Shown in pieces: positions 6,569 to 11,353 of a DNA stretch of 11,353 bases. The translations under genes were made by a program, and so were the position numbers. Numbering within the stretch: position 1 is the first letter of the stretch; each line of letters opens with the position of its first letter. Where the stretch lies: assembly GCA_028687205.1 (NCBI GenBank), contig JAQUAP010000045.1, positions 1 through 11,353 of the forward strand, in the 5' to 3' direction. Source of the DNA: Candidatus Omnitrophota bacterium. GTDB taxonomy: Bacteria; Omnitrophota; Gorgyraeia; Gygaellales; Profunditerraquicolaceae. A model generated the notes under the pieces. It was not told the DNA's origin and searched no databases. It saw only the letters and a program-made list of their open reading frames with translations.

Positions 6569-7123
6569 ATGAAAGAAATAAGAATCCATGCCCGGGCAGG
6601 CCAGGGTGCGATTACCACCGCTTCCTTATTAGGCTATGCTTATTTTTTAAAAGGCGCCTGTCCCTACGCCTTCCCCAGTTTTGGCGCTGCCCGTATGGGC
6701 GCTCCCATGAATGCGTTTGTGCGCGTGGACTCCAAGCCCGTGCGCCTGCGCAGCCAGATCTACGAACCGGATTATGTGATTATCGTGGACCATACCCTTA
6801 TGCGCGGTTATAACTGTTTTTCCGGCTTAAAAGAAGATGGCGTAGCCATCATTAATAGCCGGGAAGAAGCTGTGGAGGTCCCCAAGGTTAAGGCTAAACA
6901 AAAGGTATTTGTGGTCCCGGCAAACGAGATTGCTTTGAAATATATAGGTAAGCCTTTAGGGAATACCGCGTTATTAGGCGCTTTTTGCGCTGCCACCGGC
7001 GAGTTGACTTTAGACAATTTAATTGAGGCGATTAAGCATAGATTCAGCGCTAAGCTTCAGGAAGCTAACGTCAAAGCTGCTCAGGAAGGCTTTGATTTTG
7101 TAAAGAGCAAAATTAAGAGGTAA
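6569..7123 (+). CDS. porC: Pyruvate:ferredoxin oxidoreductase, gamma subunit
   Basis: A 184-residue protein of the 2-oxoacid:acceptor oxidoreductase gamma family. It opens with I-R-I-H-A-R-A-G-Q-G-A-I-T-T-A (family G-R-G-G-Q-G-x-x-T) and continues with Y-A-F-P-S-F-G-A-A-R-M-G-A-P and the V-R-V-D-S-K-P-V-R strand. The gamma subunit forms the domain that helps bind coenzyme A and holds the alpha/beta assembly together. It is the first gene of a porC-D-A-B operon of the four-subunit type found in archaea and many anaerobic bacteria. Length is normal (about 180-190). Pyruvate specificity is inferred from the alpha subunit rather than from this gene. Confidence 0.93.
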   Translation: MKEIRIHARAGQGAITTASLLGYAYFLKGACPYAFPSFGAARMGAPMNAFVRVDSKPVRLRSQIYEPDYVIIVDHTLMRGYNCFSGLKEDGVAIINSREEAVEVPKVKAKQKVFVVPANEIALKYIGKPLGNTALLGAFCAATGELTLDNLIEAIKHRFSAKLQEANVKAAQEGFDFVKSKIKR

Positions 7124-7126
7124 GTT

Positions 7127-7381
7127 ATGTTCGGCCCGTTAATCTCTAAACCAGGTTCAAGCAGGAATAATAAGACCGGGCCCTGGCGCACTGAGGCCAG
7201 GCCTAAATTCTTAAAGAAGAACTGCATTGCCTGTAATATGTGCGTGTTGGTTTGCCCTGAGGCGTGTATAACCGGCCAGGGCAAGAATACTTATGATTTT
7301 GACCCGGAGTATTGCAAGGGTTGCGGTAATTGCGCGGAGATCTGCCCGAAAAAAGATATTGAAATGGTCAAGGAGAGATAG
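7127..7381 (+). CDS. porD: Pyruvate:ferredoxin oxidoreductase, delta (ferredoxin) subunit
   Basis: An 84-residue two-cluster ferredoxin subunit. Two full C-x-x-C-x-x-C-x-x-x-C-P motifs start at Cys33 (C-I-A-C-N-M-C-V-L-V-C-P) and Cys63 (C-K-G-C-G-N-C-A-E-I-C-P), each binding one [4Fe-4S] cluster. An extra Cys47 follows the first motif. The N-terminal region with W-R-T-E-A-R-P is the usual delta-subunit lead-in that contacts the other chains. It passes electrons from the TPP-linked cluster in PorB to external ferredoxin. The ATG is three bases after the porC stop and AGAGG precedes it. The final base of its TAG stop is the first base of a REP-like palindrome. Confidence 0.93.
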   Translation: MFGPLISKPGSSRNNKTGPWRTEARPKFLKKNCIACNMCVLVCPEACITGQGKNTYDFDPEYCKGCGNCAEICPKKDIEMVKER

Positions 7382-7423
7382 GGACGGTTCTATGCTAAAT
7401 GGCTATAAGAATAGAACCGTCCC
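7381..7423. repeat. REP-like palindrome, copy 2, between porD and porA
   Basis: A perfect 13-base inverted repeat, GGGACGGTTCTAT at 7381-7393 and its complement at 7411-7423, with a 17-base loop. It begins on the last base of the porD stop and fills most of the 62-base gap before the preferred porA start. The loop and right arm happen to be open in the porA frame, creating a spurious upstream ATG at 7399. In the por mRNA it would form a stable intercistronic hairpin. Confidence 0.88.
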
Positions 7424-7430
7424 CAGCAAT

Positions 7431-7439
7431 AGGAAGGGG
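7431..7439 (+). promoter_or_regulatory. Ribosome binding site deciding the porA start
   Basis: AGGAAGGGG lies four bases before GTG at 7444 and directly after the palindrome. The in-frame ATG at 7399 has no such site: it is preceded by palindrome sequence (GGTTCTATGCTAA). This strongly favours GTG 7444 as the real start. Confidence 0.7.
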
Positions 7440-7443
7440 TAGA

Positions 7444-8625
7444 GTGAAAGAATTATTAGAAGGCTCAAGGGCGGTAGCGGAGATTATAAAACTTTGTAAA
7501 CCCGGGGTCATCTCTGCCTATCCGATCACCCCCCAGACGCACATCGTAGAAGAGCTGGCTCAGATAGTCGCTGACGGCAGCCTGTCCGCCCAATTTGTGA
7601 ATGTAGAGAGCGAGCATTCCGCAGCCTCCTTAGTTTTAGGCGCGGTAGCGACAGGCGTGCGCGTTTATACCGCGACCAGTTCGCAAGGCCTGTTTTATAT
7701 GGCCGAGGTCCTTTATAATATCGCCGGGATGCGCTTACCGGTAATTATGACTGATGCTGCCCGCGCGATATCCGCTCCCATCAATATCTGGAATGACCAT
7801 CAGGACGCTCTTTCCCTGCGCGATTCAGGCTGGATTCAGTTCCACGCCGAAGATATACAGGAGGCAATGGATTTGCATCTTATCGCCTACAGATTAGGCG
7901 AAGATAAATCCGTAATGCTTCCGGTAATGGTCTGTATGGACGGTTTTATTTTAACGCACGGCTTAGAAACCGTGGATATGCCGACACAGGAACAGGTAGA
8001 TAAATTCCTTCCGCCTTATAAAGCCCCTTATAAATTAGACGTAGAAAATCCTTTGACCTTAGGCCCCCTGGTTGACCCGGAATACTATATGGAAGCCAGG
8101 TATGCCCTTAACCAGACGCATAAAGAAGTTTTAACGCTGATCCCTAAACTAACCGCGGAGTTTGCGCAGGTTTTCGGCAGGACTTATAACGGCTTGGTTG
8201 AAGGCTACCAGCTTAAAGACGCGGAAAAGGTAATCGTAGCGATGGGCTCGGTCTGCGGCACGATAAAAGAGGTGGTTGATGAATTACGGGCAAAAGGGAA
8301 AAAAGTAGGCTTGCTTAAAGTTACCGCTTTAAGGCCTTTTCCGGCTAACCAGATTTACGAGGCTTTAAAGAATGCGCCGAAAGTCGCGGTGATTGACCGC
8401 GCGCTATCATTAGGTTCCTATGCTCCGCTTTACGCCGAGATAAAAGCGGCATTTTTCGGCAAGGCCAGGAAGCCCAAGGGCATAAATAGTTTTGTGGTAG
8501 GGTTAGGCGGCCGCGATATCACCAAGGACTCCATCAAAGAAATCTTTCGCCTGATGAACGGCAAAGAGAAGCAGGCGGAGTTTATTGATTTAAAACCGGA
8601 ATTATTAAAGGAAAGTTATGAGTAA
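7444..8625 (+). CDS. porA: Pyruvate:ferredoxin oxidoreductase, alpha subunit
   Basis: A 393-residue alpha subunit, counted from GTG 7444. It carries Y-P-I-T-P-Q-T (from residue 26), which helps bind substrate and the thiamine diphosphate pyrimidine. It also has V-E-S-E-H-S-A (Glu55 onward, the TPP-activating glutamate region), T-A-T-S-S-Q-G-L and S-A-P-I-N-I-W-N-D-H-Q-D. The last is typical of pyruvate- rather than 2-oxoglutarate-specific enzymes. Together with PorB, PorC and PorD it oxidises pyruvate with CoA to acetyl-CoA, CO2 and reduced ferredoxin in the cytoplasm. Starting at ATG 7399 would add 15 residues (M-A-I-R-I-E-P-S-P-A...) that are simply translated palindrome and do not look like family sequence. 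The family N-terminus normally begins close to K-x-L-L-E-G-x-x-A-V-A. Its end overlaps porB by eight bases. Confidence 0.93.
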   Translation: MKELLEGSRAVAEIIKLCKPGVISAYPITPQTHIVEELAQIVADGSLSAQFVNVESEHSAASLVLGAVATGVRVYTATSSQGLFYMAEVLYNIAGMRLPVIMTDAARAISAPINIWNDHQDALSLRDSGWIQFHAEDIQEAMDLHLIAYRLGEDKSVMLPVMVCMDGFILTHGLETVDMPTQEQVDKFLPPYKAPYKLDVENPLTLGPLVDPEYYMEARYALNQTHKEVLTLIPKLTAEFAQVFGRTYNGLVEGYQLKDAEKVIVAMGSVCGTIKEVVDELRAKGKKVGLLKVTALRPFPANQIYEALKNAPKVAVIDRALSLGSYAPLYAEIKAAFFGKARKPKGINSFVVGLGGRDITKDSIKEIFRLMNGKEKQAEFIDLKPELLKESYE

Positions 8626-9502
8626 AACATTATTTGCTTCAGGGCATACCGCCTGCGCAGGCTGCGGCCAATCCCTGGCAGCGCGCCTGGTGCTTGACGC
8701 GGCCGGCCCGAATACGATTATCGTTAATAATACCGGGTGCCTGGAAGTTTTTTCCACCAAATATCCTGAGTCATCCTGGGAAGTCCCTTTTATCCATTCG
8801 CTTTTTGAGAACGCGGCCGCGGTTGCTTCAGGCGTGGAATCCGCGCTTAAATATTTAGGTAAGGCGGATAACATAAATGTAATTGCTCAAGGCGGAGACG
8901 GAGGCACCGCGGACATCGGACTACAAGCCCTTTCCGGGATGCTTGAACGCGGGCATAATATCCTCTATGTTTGTTATGATAACGAAGCGTATATGAATAC
9001 CGGCGTGCAGAGAAGCGGGCTTACTCCTTTTGATACCAATACCACGACCAGCCCCGCAGGCAAAGCTTCCGTCGGGAATCTCCGCCCGAAAAAACCCATG
9101 CCTGAAATTGCCAATGCCCACGGTATTCCTTACGTAGCAACGGCGTCCAGCGGATTTGGACAGGACCTGCAGCGCAAAGTAAAGAAGGCCTTATCCATTA
9201 AAGGCCCTAAATATATACAGGTGCACGTGCCTTGCCCGTTAGGCTGGAGATATGAGACCAAATTTACCATAGAGGTGGCAAAATTAGCTGTTGAAACCGG
9301 GCTCTATCCTCTGGTAGAATATGAAAACGGCGTAATTGCTAACCGTAGGCAGATTACTCCTAAACCGGTTGAAGAATATTTAAAAGTCCAGGGTAGATTC
9401 AGACACCTGCTTAATTCGCCTGAAGAGATTAAAAAAATTCAGGAGATAGCAGATAATAATATAAGGAAATACGGCCTGAGAGCCGAAGCTCAACAGGCTT
9501 AA
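8618..9502 (+). CDS. porB: Pyruvate:ferredoxin oxidoreductase, beta subunit
   Basis: A 294-residue catalytic subunit holding thiamine diphosphate and the proximal [4Fe-4S] cluster. Cluster ligands are visible as Cys13 and Cys16 (T-A-C-A-G-C-G), Cys41 (N-N-T-G-C-L-E) and Cys206 (V-P-C-P-L-G-W). The TPP and magnesium motif is G-G-D-G-G-T-A-D-I-G (residues 92-101), completed by D-N-E-A-Y-M-N-T-G (121-129). The E-A-Y-M-N-T-G-V-Q-R-S form is typical of pyruvate- and 2-oxobutyrate-type enzymes. The ATG overlaps the end of porA, with AAGGA five bases upstream, so the two catalytic chains are translated together. Length and motifs are complete. No anomaly seen. Confidence 0.95.
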   Translation: MSKTLFASGHTACAGCGQSLAARLVLDAAGPNTIIVNNTGCLEVFSTKYPESSWEVPFIHSLFENAAAVASGVESALKYLGKADNINVIAQGGDGGTADIGLQALSGMLERGHNILYVCYDNEAYMNTGVQRSGLTPFDTNTTTSPAGKASVGNLRPKKPMPEIANAHGIPYVATASSGFGQDLQRKVKKALSIKGPKYIQVHVPCPLGWRYETKFTIEVAKLAVETGLYPLVEYENGVIANRRQITPKPVEEYLKVQGRFRHLLNSPEEIKKIQEIADNNIRKYGLRAEAQQA

Positions 9503-9523
9503 AAAGGGAAAAAGGAGGCAGGA

Positions 9524-10003
9524 ATGGGAAAACAGGGAAGGGCGGTTGTGGAATTGAGCTTAAAGGACCTGGTTAAGGATTTAAACAAGGCGTATTGCGA
9601 TGAATGGCTCGCTTATTACTTGTATTGGTATATGGCGCAGATTGTTTCCGGCAAGGCGTTTGAGGATATGAAAGAGATGCTGGAAAAGATCGCCAAGGAT
9701 GAATTAGAGCATGCCACAGAGGTAGCGGATTTGATTATAAAGTTAGGCGACCAGCCTACGGCTAATCCGATGGATTTGGAGAAGAACGCGAATAACCCGT
9801 ATCTTATGCCGCCGAAGAACACTGCGGACATTAACCGGATCATCCGCATTGTCACCGAAGCAGAGGCAGGCGCGATTGAAGTTTACAACAAGATCGCCAA
9901 GAAGACGCTCGGCAAAGATCATGTCACCTATCAGTTAGTTACGCATATCCTGTCGGAAGAGGTTGACCACGAAGAGATGTTTGAGAACCTGTTAGAAAGG
10001 TAA
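9524..10003 (+). CDS. Ferritin-like diiron protein
   Basis: A 159-residue four-helix ferritin-like protein. The diiron ligands can be placed: Glu27 on helix A (D-E-W-L-A-Y-Y), Glu60 with His63 on helix B (D-E-L-E-H), Glu112 or Glu114 on helix C (T-E-A-E-A-G-A-I-E), and Glu146 with His149 on helix D (E-V-D-H-E-E). This is the E, ExxH, E, ExxH pattern of bacterioferritin, rubrerythrin and archaeal Dps-like proteins. No rubredoxin domain and no haem methionine could be placed with confidence. It would store iron or destroy peroxide in the cytoplasm. A very strong site, AAAGGAGG (9511-9518), lies five bases before the ATG, suggesting high expression. It sits between porB and the ferredoxin gene and is co-transcribed with them. 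Sub-family needs a profile search. Confidence 0.85.
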   Translation: MGKQGRAVVELSLKDLVKDLNKAYCDEWLAYYLYWYMAQIVSGKAFEDMKEMLEKIAKDELEHATEVADLIIKLGDQPTANPMDLEKNANNPYLMPPKNTADINRIIRIVTEAEAGAIEVYNKIAKKTLGKDHVTYQLVTHILSEEVDHEEMFENLLER

Positions 10004-10016
10004 GAGGAGAAAAGCC

Positions 10017-10199
10017 ATGGCCAAAGTTTCAGTTGATGCCTCTACATGCGTAGGATGCGGTTTATGCGAGCAGTCCTGCCCGGAAGTATTTGAAGTGCAG
10101 GGTGACGGGGTTGCCCATGTAAAGAGCCAGAATTGCGGGAGCTGTAATCTGCAGGAGATAGCGGATTCCTGCCCGGTCAATTCCATCAAGATAAGTTAA
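10017..10199 (+). CDS. Single-cluster [4Fe-4S] ferredoxin
   Basis: A 60-residue soluble ferredoxin. Cys11, Cys14 and Cys17 (C-V-G-C-G-L-C) and Cys52 (D-S-C-P-V) would bind one [4Fe-4S] cluster. Cys21 and Cys43 sit where Desulfovibrio gigas and Pyrococcus furiosus ferredoxins carry a disulfide in place of a second cluster, and Cys40 is an additional cysteine. The acidic composition suits a mobile electron carrier. As the last gene of the por operon, with GAGGAG seven bases before the ATG, it is the likely acceptor of electrons from pyruvate oxidation, passing them to hydrogenase or other enzymes elsewhere. The acceptor role is inference from gene order. Confidence 0.92.
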   Translation: MAKVSVDASTCVGCGLCEQSCPEVFEVQGDGVAHVKSQNCGSCNLQEIADSCPVNSIKIS

Positions 10200-10208
10200 A
10201 AAATAGAA

Positions 10209-10257
10209 GGGGACGGTTCTATTTATTGGTAATTTTTAGAAAAACAGAACTGTCCCC
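10209..10257. repeat. REP-like palindrome, copy 3, between convergent genes
   Basis: GGGGACGGTTCT (10209-10220) pairs with AGAACTGTCCCC (10246-10257) over 12 positions with a single wobble, around a 25-base AT-rich loop. It lies ten bases after the ferredoxin stop and seven bases from the stop of the minus-strand SurA_N gene. As RNA it could end or protect transcripts from both directions. It is the most diverged of the three copies, although a change to a wobble pair keeps the RNA stem. Confidence 0.85.
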
Positions 10258-10263
10258 TGTTAT

Positions 10264-10839
10264 TTATTGCGCTTTTTTATTTAACTCTATAATAAACTCC
10301 CTGAATTTCTCTTCCTTTGCTTTATCATCAAGCTTGAAGGGGTCGGTGACCTGCTTATAAAGCTTATTTAACATGAGGTTGGCGCGCATCTGCTCTTCAA
10401 AGTCACGCGCCTTGAGCCGGAAGACATACTGGAGCGTCTGGTTGTATATCCTGTTGTCAAACCCGCCCTTATACTGGAAATAAGGCATACTTTCGATTGT
10501 CCGGACAACTTCCTGGTCACTGACTTTAATCCCGCGCCTCTTAGCTTCATACAGGAGGATAAGCCGTTCCCAGGCCTGGGCCTCAAGGTTCAGGCTTTTC
10601 TCTATCTCCTGGAATTGGTCTCCGTATTGCATGATTGCAGTAGTGGTTACAGCGCTTATGGCATCCCTGAATTCTATATTTGATACCGGACGGCCGAATA
10701 TCTTGCCCAGCGGCTGGCTTTCTTCGCGGCTGCGGAACGCCCCGCCAAAGCCCCAGAGGGCAAAAGCAGGGATAATGATCAACGCTAAGCCTATCCAGAC
10801 CTTTTTAGCTGTCTTCTTGTGGCGTAAAATTTTAAGCAT
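10264..10839 (-). CDS. Membrane-anchored SurA N-terminal-domain protein (PpiD-like, no PPIase domain)
   Basis: A 191-residue protein with a basic N-terminus, one membrane helix (about 14-31, V-W-I-G-L-A-L-I-I-I-P-A-F-A-L-W-G) and a periplasmic domain. The P-A-F-A-L-W-G-F-G-G helix end and the G-K-I-F-G-R-P-V-S-x-x-E-F strand are typical of the SurA_N family seen in PpiD. The helices that follow (A-W-E-R-L-I-L-L-Y-E-A-K-R-R-G-I-K-V-S-D-Q-E-V) match the chaperone part. The parvulin isomerase domain that usually follows is missing, as the chain ends at about the point where it would begin. It could be a pure holdase-type chaperone for outer-membrane or secreted proteins. AAGGAG lies six bases before the ATG on the minus strand. 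The gene is divergent from a secreted-protein gene. Confidence 0.82.
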   Translation of the reverse strand: MLKILRHKKTAKKVWIGLALIIIPAFALWGFGGAFRSREESQPLGKIFGRPVSNIEFRDAISAVTTTAIMQYGDQFQEIEKSLNLEAQAWERLILLYEAKRRGIKVSDQEVVRTIESMPYFQYKGGFDNRIYNQTLQYVFRLKARDFEEQMRANLMLNKLYKQVTDPFKLDDKAKEEKFREFIIELNKKAQ

Positions 10840-10867
10840 AGCTAGCTCCTTTTTAAGTTTTATGACT

Positions 10868-10895
10868 ATTATATTCTAAAGCCGCGAGATTGCAA
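10868..10895 (-). promoter_or_regulatory. Promoter of the SurA_N gene (minus strand)
   Basis: Read on the minus strand, TTGCAA (10895-10890) is followed after 16 bases by a perfect -10 TATAAT (10873-10868). Transcription would start around 10862, about 20 bases before the ATG at 10839. It lies only about 20 bases from the -35 of the opposing plus-strand promoter, so the two could interfere or be co-regulated. Confidence 0.6.
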
Positions 10896-10916
10896 TTAAA
10901 AAAAATGAAAAAAAAC

Positions 10917-10945
10917 TTGACAAGGCCTAATGGATATGTTATATT
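10917..10945 (+). promoter_or_regulatory. Strong sigma-70-type promoter with extended -10
   Basis: Perfect -35 TTGACA (10917-10922), exactly 17 bases, then TATATT (10940-10945) with an upstream TG (10937-10938) making an extended -10. An A-rich tract at 10897-10915 directly upstream resembles an UP element. Expected start of transcription is near 10952. This is the most consensus-like promoter in the window. Confidence 0.85.
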
Positions 10946-10951
10946 TTATCA

Positions 10952-11063
10952 AAATTGGTTGAGGTTTAATAAATTTCCGGTTTTCGGAGGACGACCGGAG
11001 ATCTGCCACGTAATCAAATAATTAATTAAGCCGAACTGGAGGGTCAGTTCGGCTTTCTTTTTT
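10952..11063 (+). ncRNA. Unidentified ~110-nt structured leader RNA or small RNA
   Basis: Between the promoter and the terminator no plausible coding frame exists, but the RNA is structured. Hairpin 1 has a nine-pair stem (10973-10981 with 10994-11002, one G-T wobble) and a 12-base loop (10982-10993) containing GGAGGA. An unpaired AT-rich linker (11011-11027) leads to the terminator hairpin, whose loop also follows GGAGGG. It may be a free small RNA, or a riboswitch/attenuator leader for the secreted-protein gene 76 bases further on. I could not match it to c-di-GMP, fluoride, cobalamin, glycine, TPP or preQ1 classes by eye. Start and end positions are predictions. Confidence 0.6.
11028..11063 (+). 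terminator. Intrinsic (rho-independent) terminator
   Basis: AAGCCGAACTG (11028-11038) pairs perfectly with CAGTTCGGCTT (11045-11055), with a six-base loop GAGGGT, followed by a T-rich run to 11063. This is a textbook intrinsic terminator. It stands between a strong promoter and the secreted-protein gene, so the downstream gene is either read through under control or has its own promoter. Confidence 0.92.
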
Positions 11064-11136
11064 GCCGAATTAAAAGGCATTTTAAAAAGTCTTTAATAAT
11101 TATGACCCAGAAAAGAATAAAAAGGAGGCCGTAAAA

Positions 11137-11353
11137 ATGTGGCGTAAAATCTCTTCCCTTTTAATCTCCCTCTGTTTAGCTTTCCAGCAGATAGGTTTTG
11201 CCAGTATTGCTACTGAGCTAAATGTTGCCGGGCATTTAAGCAGGATGTCCGGTGGCTTTGTCCAAGACCGCTTCAGGCCAGTGCATATCCGCTTTTTCTC
11301 CTTTGATAAGCAGAGTGACAATATCAAGGTCATGCTGGATAAGGGAGACCTAA
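11137..11353 (+). CDS. Secreted protein, N-terminal part (runs off the window)
   Basis: An open frame from ATG 11137 to the window end, 72 whole codons, preceded by a strong AAAGGAGG (11121-11128) eight bases before the ATG. It begins with a signal peptide: basic W-R-K, then a hydrophobic core I-S-S-L-L-I-S-L-C-L-A-F, with likely cleavage after G-F-A (about residue 22). The mature part reads N-V-A-G-H-L-S-R-M, R-F-R-P-V-H-I-R-F-F-S-F-D and I-K-V-M-L-D-K-G-D. I recall similar openings in large secreted proteins of Omnitrophota-like genomes, but I know of no function and cannot verify this here. The strong promoter, terminator and optimal ribosome site suggest a regulated, abundant product. Confidence 0.75.
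   Translation, partial: MWRKISSLLISLCLAFQQIGFASIATELNVAGHLSRMSGGFVQDRFRPVHIRFFSFDKQSDNIKVMLDKGDL

Noticed and set aside
7399..7443. N-terminal extension of PorA from ATG 7399
   Set aside because: The bases are the loop and arm of a dispersed palindrome. No ribosome site precedes the ATG and the residues do not fit the family.
6411..10257. CRISPR array from the repeated GGGACGGTTCT motif
   Set aside because: Copies are kilobases apart with genes between them, are palindromic pairs with variable loops, and no cas gene is present.
10264..10266. SurA_N gene as a frameshifted pseudogene
   Set aside because: I saw no parvulin remnant in other frames between its stop and the ferredoxin gene, and the frame is intact with promoter and ribosome site, so a natural short form is more likely.
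10631..10879. Plus-strand 82-residue frame antisense to the SurA_N gene
   Set aside because: No ribosome site, composition unlike a real protein, and it lies wholly opposite a well-supported gene and its promoter.
10952..11063. Known riboswitch (c-di-GMP, fluoride, cobalamin, glycine, TPP, preQ1)
   Set aside because: None of the conserved core strings of these classes could be found by eye. GCCAC at 11006 alone is too short to indicate a cobalamin element.
11100..11333. Minus-strand 77-residue frame opposite the secreted-protein start
   Set aside because: The plus strand has a strong ribosome site, signal peptide and family-like mature sequence. The antisense frame has none of these.

Overview
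The window reads as a compact stretch of a Gram-negative, anaerobic bacterial chromosome of moderate GC content. Evidence for an anaerobe is a four-subunit pyruvate:ferredoxin oxidoreductase with its own ferredoxin. Evidence for an outer membrane is a PpiD/SurA-like periplasmic chaperone, a CcdA/TlpA redox pair and a signal-peptide protein. The style of the last secreted protein and the GGGACGGTTCT palindromes recall Candidatus Omnitrophota (OP3) genomes. That placement is inference from memory and was not tested.

Layout. Bases 1-1325 hold the end of a TauE/SafE (TSUP) permease, its usual small DUF1634 partner, and ttcA (tRNA 2-thiocytidine synthesis). From 1356 to 6436 a tightly packed plus-strand run carries rmuC, a YggU/DUF167 protein, pgeF, an unrecognised 83-residue protein, a flavodoxin/WrbA-like protein, cutA, a CcdA-like electron transporter, a TlpA-like thioredoxin, and a MetE-C-terminal/UROD-like zinc protein. 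Many of these overlap by 4-20 bases or are separated by a single base, which suggests translational coupling. A consensus-like promoter at 6498-6526 then drives porC-porD-porA-porB, a ferritin-like diiron protein and a single-cluster ferredoxin (6569-10199). A SurA_N-type membrane-anchored protein lies on the minus strand (10264-10839), convergent with the por operon. Its promoter is back to back with a second strong plus-strand promoter (10917-10945). That promoter makes a short structured RNA ending in a textbook intrinsic terminator (11028-11063), followed by the start of a secreted protein that runs off the window (11137-11353).

How the genes work together. PorCDAB converts pyruvate and CoA to acetyl-CoA, CO2 and reduced ferredoxin, and the ferredoxin at the operon end is the obvious electron acceptor. 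The ferritin-like protein between them probably buffers iron or removes peroxide for these oxygen-sensitive Fe-S enzymes. The CcdA-like and TlpA-like proteins form a cytoplasm-to-periplasm thiol relay.

Points deserving most attention are: (1) the roughly 110-nt RNA with intrinsic terminator between a strong promoter and a secreted-protein gene, which matches no riboswitch class I could recognise; (2) three GGGACGGTTCT palindromes, each placed within about 10 bases of a stop codon, one supplying the C-terminus of a protein and one creating a false upstream start for porA; (3) a second palindrome type nested inside the first copy; and (4) the small unrecognised gene embedded between pgeF and the flavodoxin gene.
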